Below, in pieces: positions 43,118-43,188 of a stretch of 43,188 bases of DNA. Both the position numbers and the translations under genes were made by a program. The notes beneath the pieces are model-generated. The model saw only the letters and a list, made by a program, of their open reading frames with translations. It did not search any database and was not told the origin of the DNA. Within the stretch, counting starts at the first letter, position 1. Each line of letters starts with the position of its first letter. This stretch comes from Chara braunii (lineage: Eukaryota; Streptophyta; Charophyceae; Charales; Characeae). The stretch lies in NCBI GenBank assembly GCA_003427395.1, contig BFEA01000159.1, forward strand, positions 2,290,369 through 2,333,556, read 5' to 3'.

Positions 43118-43147
43118 TTCCAATCATCTTCTTCTACCGATTCGGCA

Positions 43148-43188
43148 AACAAAAAAAAACGCCCCTAGGTATTCTCTACCTACCTACC
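43148..43188. other. Sequence right of copy C, cut by window end
   Basis: AACAAAAAAAAAC then GCCCCTAGG and CTACC repeats. It does not match the sequence right of copy B, which helps set the element's right end. Confidence 0.5.

Larger units (their letters stand above)
38059..43147 (+). mobile_element. B-family LTR-like element, copy C (5.1 kb)
   Basis: Matches copy B at an offset of 17926 up to about 40790 and 17921 after a 5-bp deletion there. The left end reads TATCGGTCGCATCGG (TG changed to TA, several changes in the first 30 bp); the right end is GATTCGGCA. For about 3.8 kb differences are very few and most N bases sit at the same places. From about 41870 differences become frequent. It contains the same promoter, repeats, hairpins and donor-like sites. 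Confidence 0.65.

Noticed and set aside
20133-43147. B and C as the two LTRs of one intact 23-kb element
   Set aside because: Outer flanks give no target duplication, no primer site or purine tract adjoins them, and promoter direction disagrees with gag-pol. Kept as one option only.

Overview
This is a eukaryotic, plant-lineage genomic window with no bacterial-type operons and no intact host gene that I can defend. The repeat content (Ty3/gypsy-type gag-pol, a Tourist/PIF-Harbinger-like MITE, foldback elements, tRNA-like SINE heads, long A/T runs and microsatellites) points to a large repeat-rich genome. The wording of the gag and pol reading frames resembles what I remember of charophyte algae such as Chara braunii. 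That organism guess is inference and unchecked. Runs of N, one 950-base gap, and shared ambiguous bases show a draft assembly.

Bases 1-8350 are a patchwork of small repeats: microsatellites, five short tandem duplications or arrays, a family of foldback elements (3766-3937, 3982-4147 and a diverged relative at 72-212), a MITE with TTA target duplications (4924-5370), and tandem units with tRNA-like promoters (5524-6275). A fragment resembling the 5' part of U6 snRNA lies at about 529-575, and a much better one at 9711-9761.

Bases 8600-10740 match, in inverted orientation, sequence at 25.26-27.08 kb, and so form one dispersed family (called X here). Bases 10.74-14.43 kb hold nothing I can identify. 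From 14.73 kb a second family (called B-family here) appears three times in the same orientation: diverged copy A (14731-18215) and near-identical copies B (20133-25225) and C (38059-43147). Each has a conserved TATA box, five alternating repeats of about 120 bp, and an array of small hairpins with a constant core and self-complementary but changing stems. An eroded integrase lies between A and B on the minus strand.

Between B and C, on the minus strand, lies a long Ty3/gypsy-like element. In transcription order it has a gag C-terminal part with a damaged zinc knuckle (37827-36781), a retropepsin frame, a T-TTT-TTA heptamer exactly at the step into the reverse transcriptase frame, RT, RNase H, a three-part integrase, and then a third long frame (31838-29013) that looks like a second, fuller gag with its own CCHC knuckle. 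A possible polypurine tract and 3' LTR follow. Several in-frame stops show the element is decayed. One frame break is explained by a 55-bp duplication joined through an N, which is probably an assembly error.

The most novel-looking signals are the hairpin arrays with concerted cores and compensating stems, the gag-like frame placed after integrase, and the possible -1 frameshift site.
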